DNA of 64,000 bases from contig JAEWGM010000043.1 in the NCBI GenBank assembly GCA_023388315.1, forward strand, positions 62,001 to 126,000, in the 5' to 3' direction. This stretch comes from Bacteroidota bacterium. GTDB lineage: Bacteria > Bacteroidota > Bacteroidia > Bacteroidales > Dysgonomonadaceae. This document shows positions 8,060 through 19,616 of the stretch, one piece after another. The translations under genes and the position numbers were made by a program. Position 1 is the first letter of the stretch; the number at the start of each line of letters is the position of its first letter. Below the pieces are notes generated by a model that saw nothing but the letters and a program-made list of their open reading frames with translations, was not told the origin of the DNA and did not search any database.

Positions 8060-10291
8060 TTACACCGGATCCACATCAAAATACATCACCAAATATTTAA
8101 ATTCTTGCCTGCTACGCAATTCGTTTTCGGCATGTTTGATGATTTCGCGCACTTGCTGCGGCGATAAGCCGGTTTCTAACTTCAACAATATTTCACGAAT
8201 ATGATGTTGCTGAATTTTACCGATTACCGGTTTATTGGGGCCGAACACCCGTTCGTGAAGCGATTTTTTGAGTATATCGGCAAAAAAGCGCGATGCCTTT
8301 TCGGCTTTTTGTTCGTTTCGGTCTTTAAAAACGATGCGCATCAACCGATAAAATGGGGGATAGTTAAACAGCTTTCGTTCTGAAAGTTGAAGGTTGAAAA
8401 AATCATCGTAACTGCCATTTACAATAAATCGATAAACGGGTTGGTCGGGGTCGGCACTTTGGATGATAACCGTTCCGCGTTTATTTTTCCTTCCGGAACG
8501 CCCTGCGGCTTGTGTCATTAGCTGAAACCCGCGTTCGTGCGAACGAAAATCGGGATAATTGAGCATGCCATCGGCGGAAATAATGCCCAACACGCTCACA
8601 TTGTCAAAATCCAATCCTTTGGAAAGCATTTGCGTGCCGACCAAAATGTGGGTTTTCCGGCTCTCAAAATCGGCGATAATTTTCTCGTAGGAATGTTTCC
8701 CACGTGTCGTATCAGTGTCCATACGGGCTACACGATAATCGGGAAAAAGTTCCGCCACTTCTTCTTCCAGCTTCTCCGTGCCTTGTCCGATGAGCTCCAC
8801 GCTTTTTTCTTCGCACGCCGGGCATTCATGCACCACCCGATAGGTGGCATTGCAATAATGACATTTGAGCGCGTTGCTGAATTTATGGTAAGTGAGCGAA
8901 ACATCGCATCGGCTGCATTTGGGTGTCCATCCGCAATTTTTGCACTCCAGCATGGGAGCAAAACCACGCCGGTTGCGAAAAAGAATAACTTGTTCACCGG
9001 CCGAAAGCGCCTCTTGCATGCGCCCGATGAGTTGAGGCGAAAGAATGGATTTCATTTTCTTTTTTCGCCTAAGTTCGTGCGTGTTTTCAAGAATTATTTC
9101 GGGTAATTCTATATTTTCATACCGTTTTGTTAGGGTAACCAAGCCATATTTTCCGCTTTTCGCGTTGAAATATGATTCCATCGATGGCGTTGCCGACCCC
9201 AACAACGTTTTCGCACCCGAAATGTGCGCCAGCATCACGGCCGTGTCGCGCGCGTGGTAGCGTGGCGCGGGGTCTTGCTGCTTGTAGCTTGTTTCGTGTT
9301 CCTCGTCAACAATTATCAGTCCCAATTTGGGGAACGGCAAAAAGAGCGACGAGCGCACACCGATGATGATTTCGTAGGGAGTATCCGACACCATTTTTTG
9401 CCAAATTTCAGCCCGTTCGTTGTCGTTAATTTTGGAATGGTAAATGCCGAGTTTTTCTCCAAAAACGGCTTGAAGCCTTTGTGTTAATTGTGTGGTAAGC
9501 GCAATTTCGGGAACCAAATAGAGCGTTTGCTTCCCTTTCTTTAGCTGTTCTTCAATGAGATGAATGTAGATTTCGGTTTTTCCGCCGGAAGTAACGCCGT
9601 GCAACAGACAAACGTTTTTTTGGGTGAAACAGCGGTGGATTTCCGCCATCGCTTCTCGTTGGTGTTCGTTTAAGGGATACGGTTTGCGTGTCTGAGCGAT
9701 TTTCTTCTCTATGCGGCTCACATCTTCCGTGGACTGAATCAGCACCTTTTTTTCAATCAACCCATTTAAAACGCTGTGGCTGTATCCTGTTTTTAGCGGA
9801 ATTTCTTTTTTGGGAATGCTTGTAATGCTTTCTTGCAATAATAATTGTTGCAGCGCATCAAACAATTCTTTTTGTTTTTTTGCCCGCCCAATAATGGATT
9901 CAACATCTTTAATATCAGGGTTTAATCGGATATAAATTTCCGTTTTAGGTTTGAATCCGTGTTCCAAATCCTGTGGCTTCATCATTGCCGGCAGTGCCGC
10001 TTTAAAAACATCGCCCAGCGGCGACATATAATAAAAAGAGATCCACTCCCACAATTGCAACTGCTGTTGAGTGACAACAGGATGCAAATCGATGAGGGAC
10101 TGAATCTCTTTCGCCTCAAAACCGTGAGGCGCGTTGTTGTGCAATTTTAGCACGATGGCCGTGTAAAACTTTCGTGTTCCAAAAGGAACCATCACCCTGA
10201 ACCCAATTCCAATTTTATCCTGCATTTCGGCAAGAACAGCATAGGTAAAAGATTCGGATAAAGGCAGCGGAAGGACTACATCGGCAAACAT
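8060..10291 (-). CDS. priA: Primosomal protein N' (PriA helicase)
   Basis: 3'-5' DNA helicase that reloads the replisome at stalled forks. Seen: N-terminal fork-recognition region (about 1-200), Walker A GVTSGGKT (232-239), DEEH Walker B (329-332), and a zinc-binding insert of paired cysteines (about 453-500: CKNCG, CSRCD, CHYCN, CPACEE) between the helicase lobes. Length of 743 aa is normal (E. coli 732). It starts 3 bp after the outer-membrane barrel gene on the same strand, so the two may be co-transcribed although unrelated in function. Confidence 0.96.
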   Translation of the reverse strand: MFADVVLPLPLSESFTYAVLAEMQDKIGIGFRVMVPFGTRKFYTAIVLKLHNNAPHGFEAKEIQSLIDLHPVVTQQQLQLWEWISFYYMSPLGDVFKAALPAMMKPQDLEHGFKPKTEIYIRLNPDIKDVESIIGRAKKQKELFDALQQLLLQESITSIPKKEIPLKTGYSHSVLNGLIEKKVLIQSTEDVSRIEKKIAQTRKPYPLNEHQREAMAEIHRCFTQKNVCLLHGVTSGGKTEIYIHLIEEQLKKGKQTLYLVPEIALTTQLTQRLQAVFGEKLGIYHSKINDNERAEIWQKMVSDTPYEIIIGVRSSLFLPFPKLGLIIVDEEHETSYKQQDPAPRYHARDTAVMLAHISGAKTLLGSATPSMESYFNAKSGKYGLVTLTKRYENIELPEIILENTHELRRKKKMKSILSPQLIGRMQEALSAGEQVILFRNRRGFAPMLECKNCGWTPKCSRCDVSLTYHKFSNALKCHYCNATYRVVHECPACEEKSVELIGQGTEKLEEEVAELFPDYRVARMDTDTTRGKHSYEKIIADFESRKTHILVGTQMLSKGLDFDNVSVLGIISADGMLNYPDFRSHERGFQLMTQAAGRSGRKNKRGTVIIQSADPDQPVYRFIVNGSYDDFFNLQLSERKLFNYPPFYRLMRIVFKDRNEQKAEKASRFFADILKKSLHERVFGPNKPVIGKIQQHHIREILLKLETGLSPQQVREIIKHAENELRSRQEFKYLVMYFDVDPV

Positions 10292-10294
10292 TGT

Positions 10295-10921
10295 TTAAAA
10301 ATACACCGCTGCGGTGATCGACCAGAAACCTTTGTTTTTGTTGAGAAGATCTTTCCACGTGGGCTCATTTACAGAGTAATCGTCGGTTAATTTCATCCTG
10401 TAATTAAAACCCAGCTGTACTCTGTTTATCACTTCAGCCCCAAGGCCTAAGTTTATACCTGCTTGGAATTTCTTATCTTCTACTTTATCTTTAATATCGC
10501 CATAACTGAACTCATCGCCACCCACTTTGAACTGAGCATACGGGCCGGCGGCCAAAAATGCTTTTACGGGGCCAACAATGCCGATTTTATATTTCAGGTT
10601 TACAGGTACATCAATATAATGGCTTTGAACATCTTGGATAAGCGTTTCCGCACCCTGATCGCTTACCGTTTTTACATTCATTTTCTCGTTACTGTACAAG
10701 AGAGAACCGTCAACTCCCAACCCAACAACGGGAAGCATAAATTCTACCGTTGGCCCCAGTTTGAAAGCATTCATGTTTTCTACCGAGTACACCTCTTTAG
10801 TAAACGAAGGTTTGTTAATGCCCACTTCTCCTCTTACTCCAAATTTCAATTGGGCGTTTGCAGTTCCGCCAACCATCAGCATTATGATGAAGGCGCTGAG
10901 AAATAATTTTTTTGTTTTCAT
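10295..10921 (-). CDS. Porin family outer-membrane beta-barrel protein
   Basis: A signal peptide at residues 1-23 (Lys-rich start, hydrophobic core, cleavage near GTANA-Q) is followed by alternating hydrophobic/polar strands and a C-terminal aromatic strand ending AAVYF, the usual barrel closure. Segments such as FGVRGEVGIN, FLAAGPYAQFKVGGD and LGLGAEVINRVQLGFNYRM match the PorT/OmpW-like 'outer membrane beta-barrel domain' families common in Bacteroidetes. About 8 strands fit in 208 aa. The ligand or role is unknown. Upstream is a 176-bp gap that holds the frd operon terminator. Confidence 0.85.
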   Translation of the reverse strand: MKTKKLFLSAFIIMLMVGGTANAQLKFGVRGEVGINKPSFTKEVYSVENMNAFKLGPTVEFMLPVVGLGVDGSLLYSNEKMNVKTVSDQGAETLIQDVQSHYIDVPVNLKYKIGIVGPVKAFLAAGPYAQFKVGGDEFSYGDIKDKVEDKKFQAGINLGLGAEVINRVQLGFNYRMKLTDDYSVNEPTWKDLLNKNKGFWSITAAVYF

Positions 10922-11046
10922 ACAAGTTAATTTTTACTTTATAATTCTGTTTATAATACCTGTCAAAAAGTCGATAGTATCCTTTGACATACACTATAAC
11001 AAAATATTTCGCAGAAAGATTGTTAAAAAAGATTTCTTAAGAAGAA

Positions 11047-11079
11047 AAAAGCGTTTTACCCTGAAAGTAAAACGCTTTT
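11047..11079 (-). terminator. Terminator of the fumarate reductase operon
   Basis: A perfect 13-bp stem (11047-11059 with 11067-11079, AAAAGCGTTTTAC / GTAAAACGCTTTT) with a 7-nt loop. On the minus strand it lies just after the FrdB stop and runs into TTTTTTC. Confidence 0.9.
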
Positions 11080-11097
11080 CAAGTATGTTAATGTTGC

Positions 11098-11853
11098 TTA
11101 GTCCTTAAACTTTGCTGATAAGAACTCCCGATTCAACCGTGCGATATTGGTGATGGAAATGTTTTTGGGGCATTCCACTTCGCAAGCGCCGGTGTTGGTG
11201 CAGTTTCCGAAACCGAGCTCGTCCATTTTGGCAACCATTGCTTTGGCGCGGCGGGCGGCTTCAACGCGTCCTTGCGGAAGCAGAGCTAACTGGCTCACTT
11301 TTGCTGAAACGAACAACATAGCCGATCCGTTTTTGCACGTTGCTACGCAAGCACCACATCCGATGCAGGCTGCCGCGTCCATTGCCATTTCGGCATCGTC
11401 GCGTGGGATGGGAATGGCGTTACCATCGGGTACACCGCCGGTGTTTACCGATACGTATCCGCCGGCTTGAATGATTTTATCGAACGCGGTGCGGTCAACC
11501 ATTAAGTCTTTGATAACCGGGAAACCGGCCGAGCGCCATGGCTCAATGGTAATGGTTTCGCCATCGTGGAACTTACGCATGTGAAGTTGACAAGTGGTGA
11601 TGTCCTCATCGGGCCCGTGCGGAAATCCGTTAATATAAAGGCTGCACATTCCGCAAATTCCTTCGCGGCAGTCGTGGTCGAACACCACAGGTTCTTTGCC
11701 TTCGTTGATAAGTTGCTCATTTAGAATGTCGAGCATTTCAAGGAATGAGCTTCCTTGGGAAATATTTTGCAAATCGTACGTTTCGAAACGTCCTTTGTGT
11801 TTAGGCCCTTCCTGACGCCAAACTTTTACTTTTATGTTGATATCTTTGTCCAT
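11098..11853 (-). CDS. frdB: Fumarate reductase/succinate dehydrogenase iron-sulfur subunit
   Basis: Carries electrons between the flavoprotein and the membrane quinone site. Cys62, Cys67, Cys70 and Cys88 hold the plant-type [2Fe-2S]; CIGCGAC...C (163-173) and Cys218, Cys224, Cys228 hold the C-terminal Fe-S clusters. At 251 aa it is the Bacteroidetes form. It is the last gene of the operon. In anaerobic Bacteroidales this complex mainly reduces fumarate; succinate oxidation cannot be excluded from sequence. Confidence 0.95.
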   Translation of the reverse strand: MDKDINIKVKVWRQEGPKHKGRFETYDLQNISQGSSFLEMLDILNEQLINEGKEPVVFDHDCREGICGMCSLYINGFPHGPDEDITTCQLHMRKFHDGETITIEPWRSAGFPVIKDLMVDRTAFDKIIQAGGYVSVNTGGVPDGNAIPIPRDDAEMAMDAAACIGCGACVATCKNGSAMLFVSAKVSQLALLPQGRVEAARRAKAMVAKMDELGFGNCTNTGACEVECPKNISITNIARLNREFLSAKFKD

Positions 11854-11865
11854 ATTGGTGTATTT

Positions 11866-13872
<2,007 letters not shown>

Positions 13873-13901
13873 AATGTTTTTCTAAATTTTAGTGAATAAA
13901 A

Positions 13902-14588
13902 TTACACGCCAAATCCTAGTAAATAATACACAGGAACGGCAATGAACATCAAGCAGATGATGGTTGCAAGTACGTATGAAATCTTTTTCAAGCGTGGCAA
14001 CCAATTGTTGTTGCTAAGGCCCAGTGTGTGCATTCCACTCCAGAAGCCGTGCGTGAGGTGAAACCACAAAGCAATAATCCACACAATATAAATAATGCTG
14101 TAAAGCGGTTGTGTGAAAAGTTCGCGAATTAAAGCTGCCCCATCTGTTGGGTCGCTATATCCGGCAGCTTCCCAGCCGTGGCCGTGAACGAGTTCAACCA
14201 ACTGCATTTTCGACCAAAAATGCATCAAGTGCAGAACCAAAAAACCGAGTACGATAACACCCAAAACAAACATGTTTTTAGATGCCCACGACACGTCTTT
14301 CTGTGGTTTTGTCACGGCATATCTGTCGCTGCCGCGCGCCCTAAGGTTTTGTAGCGTGAGAATTACCGAATACGTAATGTGAACAACAAATCCCAACGCA
14401 ATGACCACTGTCCCGATCAACGCATACCAATTGGCACCCAAAAAACCGGCCGCCGCGTTGTACGCTTCGGGTGAAAAAATAACGATAAAGTTCATCGTGC
14501 TGTGAAACAGCAAGAATAAGACGAGAAACAAACCAGAGATACTCATAATCAGTTTTCGTCCGATAGAGGATTTAATTAGCCAACTCAT
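13902..14588 (-). CDS. sdhC: Succinate dehydrogenase/fumarate reductase cytochrome b subunit
   Basis: Membrane anchor of the complex, binding haem b and menaquinone (Bacteroidetes/epsilon type, one polypeptide). Five hydrophobic segments are seen at roughly residues 13-35, 52-75, 98-122, 150-172 and 195-222, with histidines in HSTMNF, VHITYS, HLMHFW and HLTHGFWSGMH suited to haem ligation. It is first in the operon. A minus-strand -7-like TATTTTTG lies at 14665-14672. Confidence 0.94.
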   Translation of the reverse strand: MSWLIKSSIGRKLIMSISGLFLVLFLLFHSTMNFIVIFSPEAYNAAAGFLGANWYALIGTVVIALGFVVHITYSVILTLQNLRARGSDRYAVTKPQKDVSWASKNMFVLGVIVLGFLVLHLMHFWSKMQLVELVHGHGWEAAGYSDPTDGAALIRELFTQPLYSIIYIVWIIALWFHLTHGFWSGMHTLGLSNNNWLPRLKKISYVLATIICLMFIAVPVYYLLGFGV

Positions 14589-15148
14589 AAATTTTTTGTT
14601 TTTATTTTTGTATTAAATATTTTGATGTTTTTTCGTTAGAATAAGTGGATTTTTAATTGAGTTACAAAAATAGCACTTTTAAACATCATAAAAGAATTAT
14701 TTGCTGAAATTTTTCTGTAATGAGCGTATTTAGAATGAGTAGAATATAAATTCTTTACAAAGTTATTTAGAACGCAATGATTCAGATAAAAAGTCCGTGT
14801 AAATTTTTTACAGCTTTGTCCTCTGTGTTACTCTTTTTAACATTTTACTCCTGATAGCTACGAATCATCACATCCATGGCCCGAAGTTGTTTGAACTTTT
14901 TAAAAAGTGCGACTTTTCAGACAGAGTTTCTTGGTGTATCCGTTGCCATAAGCTGTTCGCCTATCGGCGGTTGGCCTACGTGAAATTACGCCTTTCAGGC
15001 GACAGGGAATTTTCTAATATATATTTTAATGAAGTTTTTTTTTCGGATTTATCCGCACTGCATTGGATGCTTGCGGCACCATTATAAAACATATCGTAAA
15101 ATTATTTTGTATCTTTGCACGTTATAGAAAACAGAAAAATCAATTTTT
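14589..15148. other. Long intergenic region before trpS
   Basis: About 560 bp without a supportable gene. It holds the presumed promoter of the frd operon (minus, -7 TATTTTTG at 14665-14672) and the trpS -7 element. A 66-codon open frame at 14887-15087 has no recognisable features and no promoter. The stretch 14930-15080 is less AT-rich and might be a decayed gene, but I recognise nothing in it. Confidence 0.5.
15110..15117 (+). promoter_or_regulatory. -7 element of the trpS promoter
   Basis: TATCTTTG, followed by GCAC, a form very common at Bacteroidetes promoters, 32 bp before the start codon. No good -33 box at the expected distance. Confidence 0.55.
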
Positions 15149-16138
15149 ATGGAAATAGTTCTAAGCGGCATTCGCTCAACCGGAAATTTGCATTTGGGAA
15201 ATTATTATGGTGCCCTTCGTAATTTCGTGCGGATGCAAGACGAAAATAAATGCTACTTCTTTATCGCCGATATCCATTCGCTTACCACCCATCCCGATCC
15301 TGCGGGGCTGCACTCAAACGTTAAAAATGTGCTGGTAGATTATTTGGCCGCCGGCATCGACCCCGAAAAATCGGTTATTTACGTGCAAAGCGATGTGCCC
15401 GAAACCACCGAATTGTATCTTTACCTAAATATGCATGCCTATATGGGCGAGTTGGCAAAAACTTCATCTTTTAAAGAAAAAGCACGCAAGCAACCCGAAA
15501 ATGTGAATGCCGGTTTGCTGACTTATCCAACGTTGATGGCTGCCGATATTTTGGTGCATAATGCCGATAAAGTGCCTGTGGGAAAAGACCAAGAGCAGCA
15601 TTTGGAAATGACGCGCCGCTTCGCCCGCCGTTTCAATCATTTCTACGGAGTGGATTATTTTAAAGAACCCGTGGCGTATAATTTTGGCAATGAATTGATT
15701 AAGATTCCCGGCTTGGATGGCAGCGGAAAGATGGGGAAATCGGAAGGAAACGCCGTTTACTTGAAAGATAGCCCGAAGGAGATTGAGAAAAAAGTGAAAA
15801 AAGCACTTACTGATGCGGGCCCCACCGAATTTAATTCGCCCAAGCCCGATTATATCGAAAACCTTTTCACCATTATGAAAGTGGTATCGGCACCCGAAGT
15901 GGTGCAGCATTACGATGAACTGTGGAATAAATGCGAAATTCGGTATGGCGATATGAAAAAGCAACTTGCCGAAGACATCATTAAGGCCACCACGCCTATC
16001 AGGGAGCGCATTCTGGAGATTGAAAACGACGCCGCTTATCTGCACAAAGTGACAACCGAAGGCGCCGAAAAAGCACGTGAAAGCGCATCGAAAGTGGTGC
16101 GTGAGGTACGCGAAATTATGGGTTTTAAAAAGTTCTGA
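15149..16138 (+). CDS. trpS: Tryptophanyl-tRNA synthetase
   Basis: Charges tRNA-Trp. This is a class I enzyme: the HIGH-type motif GNLHLGNYYG is at 12-21 and the KMSKS-type loop is KMGKS at 194-198, with the AIDQ-equivalent region GKDQEQHLEMTR at 145-156. 329 aa is normal. It heads a same-strand run with the DUF2156, GNAT and CYTH genes at 10-50 bp gaps, so they are probably co-transcribed. Confidence 0.97.
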   Translation: MEIVLSGIRSTGNLHLGNYYGALRNFVRMQDENKCYFFIADIHSLTTHPDPAGLHSNVKNVLVDYLAAGIDPEKSVIYVQSDVPETTELYLYLNMHAYMGELAKTSSFKEKARKQPENVNAGLLTYPTLMAADILVHNADKVPVGKDQEQHLEMTRRFARRFNHFYGVDYFKEPVAYNFGNELIKIPGLDGSGKMGKSEGNAVYLKDSPKEIEKKVKKALTDAGPTEFNSPKPDYIENLFTIMKVVSAPEVVQHYDELWNKCEIRYGDMKKQLAEDIIKATTPIRERILEIENDAAYLHKVTTEGAEKARESASKVVREVREIMGFKKF

Positions 16139-16148
16139 GCAGATTGGT

Positions 16149-17048
16149 ATGATAGAGTTTAAAAAAATTACGCTGGAAGACAAACCGGCTATTGACGAAA
16201 TTTTCAAACAAAACCCATATCGTGCTTCAGAATGCTGCTTTTCAAACCTCTACGGATGGGCGCACAAATTCAATACGGAGTTTGCGTTGTGGAATGGCTT
16301 CCTGCTCATAAAGTTTACCAACGTTATTGGCGGATGTTCTTATTTGACTCCTTTTGGCAAAGGCGATTTGAAAGCGGCCATCGAAGTCATTTTGGAAGAT
16401 TGCAACTGCACAGAACGGTTTGAAATGTCAGGAGTTACTCAAAAAATGTGGGAAGATATTGACGCTGCCATGCCCGGCGCGTTTGAGAAGTTTCCGGTAA
16501 GGCGCACGTTCGATTACATTTACACATCAGAGAAGTTGATTAACCTGAAAGGGAAAAAACTGCAGAGCAAGCGCAACCATATCAATCGGTTCAATAGGGA
16601 AAACGATTGGAAGTACGTGTCGCTCAACGACGACCCTGAAATGTTGCAAGAATGCAAGCGAATGCACAAAGAATGGTACGAGATTAACGCGGAAAGCCAC
16701 GACGATTCCCTGAAACACGATTACATTACCACCAAAGATTTCCTCAATAACTTTGAGGTTCTCGGGTTGCGTGGCGGAGCCATTGTAACGGAAAATGGGA
16801 TGGTAGCGTTTTCGTTGGGCGCAAAACTCACCAACGACACTTTTATTGTGCACGTAGAAAAAGCTTTTGCTGATGTTCATGGCGCATATACTATTATGAA
16901 CCAGCAGTTTGCTGAGCATGAAGGCGCCGCCTACACCTACATCAACCGTGAGGAAGATATGGGTTTTGAATCGCTTCGTAAAGCGAAAATGTCGTATCGT
17001 CCCGATATTCTGCTGGAGAAAAATTACGTGAAATATAAACAGCCGTAA
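16149..17048 (+). CDS. DUF2156 (phosphatidylglycerol lysyltransferase-like) domain protein
   Basis: 299 aa from the ATG at 16149, which lies 10 bp after the trpS stop; the longer frame would overlap trpS. The whole protein matches the DUF2156/MprF-like acyltransferase fold (two GNAT halves): YRASECCFSNLYGWAHKF near the N-terminus, KKLQSKRNHINRF at about 135-148 and the C-terminal INREEDMGFESLRKAKMSY. The last motif is typical of Bacteroidetes members. Family enzymes move aminoacyl groups from tRNA to lipids or peptides, but the substrate here is unknown and no membrane segments are present. Confidence 0.85.
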   Translation: MIEFKKITLEDKPAIDEIFKQNPYRASECCFSNLYGWAHKFNTEFALWNGFLLIKFTNVIGGCSYLTPFGKGDLKAAIEVILEDCNCTERFEMSGVTQKMWEDIDAAMPGAFEKFPVRRTFDYIYTSEKLINLKGKKLQSKRNHINRFNRENDWKYVSLNDDPEMLQECKRMHKEWYEINAESHDDSLKHDYITTKDFLNNFEVLGLRGGAIVTENGMVAFSLGAKLTNDTFIVHVEKAFADVHGAYTIMNQQFAEHEGAAYTYINREEDMGFESLRKAKMSYRPDILLEKNYVKYKQP

Positions 17049-17063
17049 CGCGCTGCCACAGCA

Positions 17064-17915
17064 ATGATTCAATACGCCAACGATACAACAAAAGAACAAA
17101 TTCGCCGAATGTGGAAAACGGTTTTCGGCGATTCCGACGCGTATATGGACATTTATTTTCGGGAAAAATACCGCAACAACCGCACGCTGGCGTATTTTGA
17201 AGGCGACAAGGCCCTGGCATCGTTACAGATGCTGCCGTATCAGTTTACTTTTTGTGGCGCGGAAATTCCGGTGGCCTATTTTTCGGGAATTTGCACGTTG
17301 CCTGAAGCAAGAAACAAAGGTTATATGGCGCAATTGTTGATAAAAAGCTTCGATGAATTGGCGCAAAAAGGCATTCCATTGGCGGTGCTGGTGCCACAAG
17401 AAGAATGGTTGCTGAAGGTGTACGATAAATTTGGGTTTGCCCGTGCGTTTGATGCCGGAGAGCAAGATTTACCGTCGTTAAAAGCGTTGATCGAACAATA
17501 TCCGGGAGATTTACACGCCGCTTATCGCGAATTCAACACGTGGTTTCGACAGAACGATATGACGGTTCAAAAAACGTTTGACGATTTTAAAACCATTGTG
17601 GAAGAAGCCGTCCTTTTCCATTTTCCATCGAAAAAAAACTTACTCGGAATGGCACGTGTGATAGATGCGGGAAAACTGCTCTCTCTCTTTTCAGCGCGAT
17701 ATCCCTCGAAAAACTTCTTTCTAACCGTAACCGATGAACTGCTACCACAAAATAACCGTCATTACTTGTACGGCGCCAATCCCGTTGAGTTAGGGAATAT
17801 TGATATCCGTCAACTTACAACGTTGCTTTTAGGATATCACACCGCGCAAGAAGACGAGCCACTACACTCGCTCTTCCCCGAAAAAACGCCGCAAATGCAT
17901 TTTATGTTGGAGTAA
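17064..17915 (+). CDS. GNAT family N-acetyltransferase
   Basis: 283 aa. The acetyl-CoA-binding core covers about residues 10-140: LASLQMLPYQF (beta4 region), then GICTLPEARNKGYMAQLL, with the R/Q-x-x-G-x-G/A signature relaxed to ARNKGYM, and the VYDKFGFARAF end of the fold. The remaining half resembles the C-terminal part of Eis-like/DUF4081 proteins. The substrate is unknown. It begins 15 bp after the DUF2156 gene, and the pairing of two acyl-transfer folds suggests a shared modification step, which is inference. Confidence 0.85.
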   Translation: MIQYANDTTKEQIRRMWKTVFGDSDAYMDIYFREKYRNNRTLAYFEGDKALASLQMLPYQFTFCGAEIPVAYFSGICTLPEARNKGYMAQLLIKSFDELAQKGIPLAVLVPQEEWLLKVYDKFGFARAFDAGEQDLPSLKALIEQYPGDLHAAYREFNTWFRQNDMTVQKTFDDFKTIVEEAVLFHFPSKKNLLGMARVIDAGKLLSLFSARYPSKNFFLTVTDELLPQNNRHYLYGANPVELGNIDIRQLTTLLLGYHTAQEDEPLHSLFPEKTPQMHFMLE

Positions 17916-17967
17916 ACGCACAACTCTTTCTCTTTTCAATTGTTATATCTACATAAATCAACATATT

Positions 17968-18441
17968 ATGGGATTCGAAATTGAAAGAAAATTTTTGGTA
18001 AACGGCGATTACAAATCACCATCATTTAAGAATTTCCGCATTAAACAAGGCTACCTTTCACTCTCTGGGATGAGTGTGGTGCGCGTGCGCGTGAAGGGCG
18101 ACAAAGCTTTTGTAACCATTAAAAGCGCGGTTGAAGACGGTAAAATAAAACGCAACGAATGGGAATATGAAATTCCCGTTGCCGATGCTGAAGAAATGCT
18201 ACTGCTGTGTGAAGAGGCGGTTATTGATAAAACGCGGTATTTGATTAACGTGGGTAAACACGTTTTTGAGGTGGATGAATTTTACGGTGATAATGAAGGT
18301 TTGCTCATCGCCGAAGTGGAGTTGCAAGCCGAAGATGAAGATTTTGAAAAACCCGATTGGCTGGGCCCCGAAGTAACCGGCAATGTGCGGTATTACAATT
18401 CGTTTTTGTCCATCCATCCATATCGGGAGTGGGGAGAATAA
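17968..18441 (+). CDS. CYTH domain protein (inorganic triphosphatase-like)
   Basis: 157 aa, a complete CYTH/TTM tunnel fold. The ExExK signature is EIERKF (4-9); further tunnel residues come from VRVRVKGDKAFVTIK, EWEYEIP and the C-terminal EVELQAEDEDFEKP. Bacterial family members hydrolyse inorganic triphosphate; adenylate cyclase activity is known only in a few. It is the last gene of the trpS run. Confidence 0.9.
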   Translation: MGFEIERKFLVNGDYKSPSFKNFRIKQGYLSLSGMSVVRVRVKGDKAFVTIKSAVEDGKIKRNEWEYEIPVADAEEMLLLCEEAVIDKTRYLINVGKHVFEVDEFYGDNEGLLIAEVELQAEDEDFEKPDWLGPEVTGNVRYYNSFLSIHPYREWGE

Positions 18442-18468
18442 AAAAAGCGGCAACTGCCGCTTTTTTGT
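18438..18468. terminator. Bidirectional terminator between CYTH gene and ilvE
   Basis: AAAAAAGCGGCA pairs with TGCCGCTTTTTT with a minimal loop, between convergent genes. Confidence 0.85.
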
Positions 18469-18475
18469 TGTTTGA

Positions 18476-19495
18476 TTATTCCACAATGGTTACCCAGCCG
18501 TGCACATCCGGCTCATCGCCATATTGAATAGCGCGAAGTTTTTTGTACAATTTTTCCGATATCGGGCCGGCTTCTCCTCCTTTGCAGAATTCGTATTTTT
18601 TGTTTTCTGCCAAGTCATCAATCCGCAAGATGGGACTGATAACGGCTGCCGTTCCGCAAGCGCCGGCTTCTTCAAACGTAGCCAGTTCTTCCACAGGCAC
18701 GGGACGGCGTTCTACGTTCATTCCCATATCTTGTGCCAGTTGCATCAAGCTTTTGTTGGTAATAGACGGTAAAATAGATTCCGATTTTGGGGTGATGTAC
18801 GTGTTGTTTTTAATCCCGAAAAAGTTAGCCGGGCCGCATTCATCTAAATATTTTTTTTCTTTGGCATCAAGATAAAGCACGGCGGAATAACCCATTTCGT
18901 GTGCCTTTACACCCGATTGCAAACTTGCGGCATAGTTCCCGCCCACTTTGTAGGTTCCGGTGCCGAGTGGCGCGGCGCGGTCGAATTCGCGCATAATCAC
19001 CATTGGGGTTGGTTTGAAACCTTCCTTAAAATAAGGGCCAACGGGTGTGACAAAAACCAGAAAATCGTATTCCATCGATGGGCGCACGCCCACTTGCGCG
19101 CTCGTGCCAAACAGCAACGGGCGGATATAAAGCGACGCACCACTTTCGTATGGCGGTACAAAGCGTTCGTTTTTCTTCACGGCAAGTTGCACAATTTCTT
19201 CAAACAGTTCCACAGGGAGTTCCTGCATCATAATACCGCGGCATGATGATTGCAGACGCAGCGCGTTTTCGCGCATACGGAAAATTCTAATTTTCCCGTC
19301 TTTTCCCCTGAATGCTTTGAGGCCTTCAAATGCTTCTTGTCCGTAGTGCAGGCAAGTGGCGGCCATATGCAGGTTCACGTATTCCGATGTTTCGATTTGT
19401 GGTTCGCTCCATTTGCCGTCGCGGAAATGGCTCCGCACGTTGTAATCTGTTTTCATGTAGCCGAAGGCTAATTCCGACCAATTCATTGTTTCCAT
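18476..19495 (-). CDS. ilvE: Branched-chain amino acid aminotransferase
   Basis: PLP enzyme of the last step of Val, Leu and Ile synthesis. This is fold-type IV, with the PLP lysine in GTGTYKVGGNYAAS (Lys183) and the conserved YLDECGPANFFGI and EEAGACGTAAVISPI segments. 339 aa matches type II IlvE. Monocistronic: a terminator is downstream, and a 120-bp gap plus an antitoxin-like gene are upstream. Confidence 0.96.
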   Translation of the reverse strand: METMNWSELAFGYMKTDYNVRSHFRDGKWSEPQIETSEYVNLHMAATCLHYGQEAFEGLKAFRGKDGKIRIFRMRENALRLQSSCRGIMMQELPVELFEEIVQLAVKKNERFVPPYESGASLYIRPLLFGTSAQVGVRPSMEYDFLVFVTPVGPYFKEGFKPTPMVIMREFDRAAPLGTGTYKVGGNYAASLQSGVKAHEMGYSAVLYLDAKEKKYLDECGPANFFGIKNNTYITPKSESILPSITNKSLMQLAQDMGMNVERRPVPVEELATFEEAGACGTAAVISPILRIDDLAENKKYEFCKGGEAGPISEKLYKKLRAIQYGDEPDVHGWVTIVE

Positions 19496-19616
19496 AATAG
19501 TTGATTTTAATGTTGTATTTATCGTTTAATATTGGGATTGTTCATTTTAGTTGGACTCATTCGGGTGTCGAATACATCTGTTGTAATGACAATTTTTCAT
19601 CCAGAGTTTGTAAATC

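Noticed and set aside
14887..15087. 66-codon open frame before trpS
   Set aside because: No promoter, odd composition, no recognisable motif; overlaps the trpS promoter region.
19558..19616. In-frame 19-codon extension after the UAG of the antitoxin-like gene
   Set aside because: The frame stays open by chance after a stop that fits the family's usual KNW ending; no evidence of read-through.
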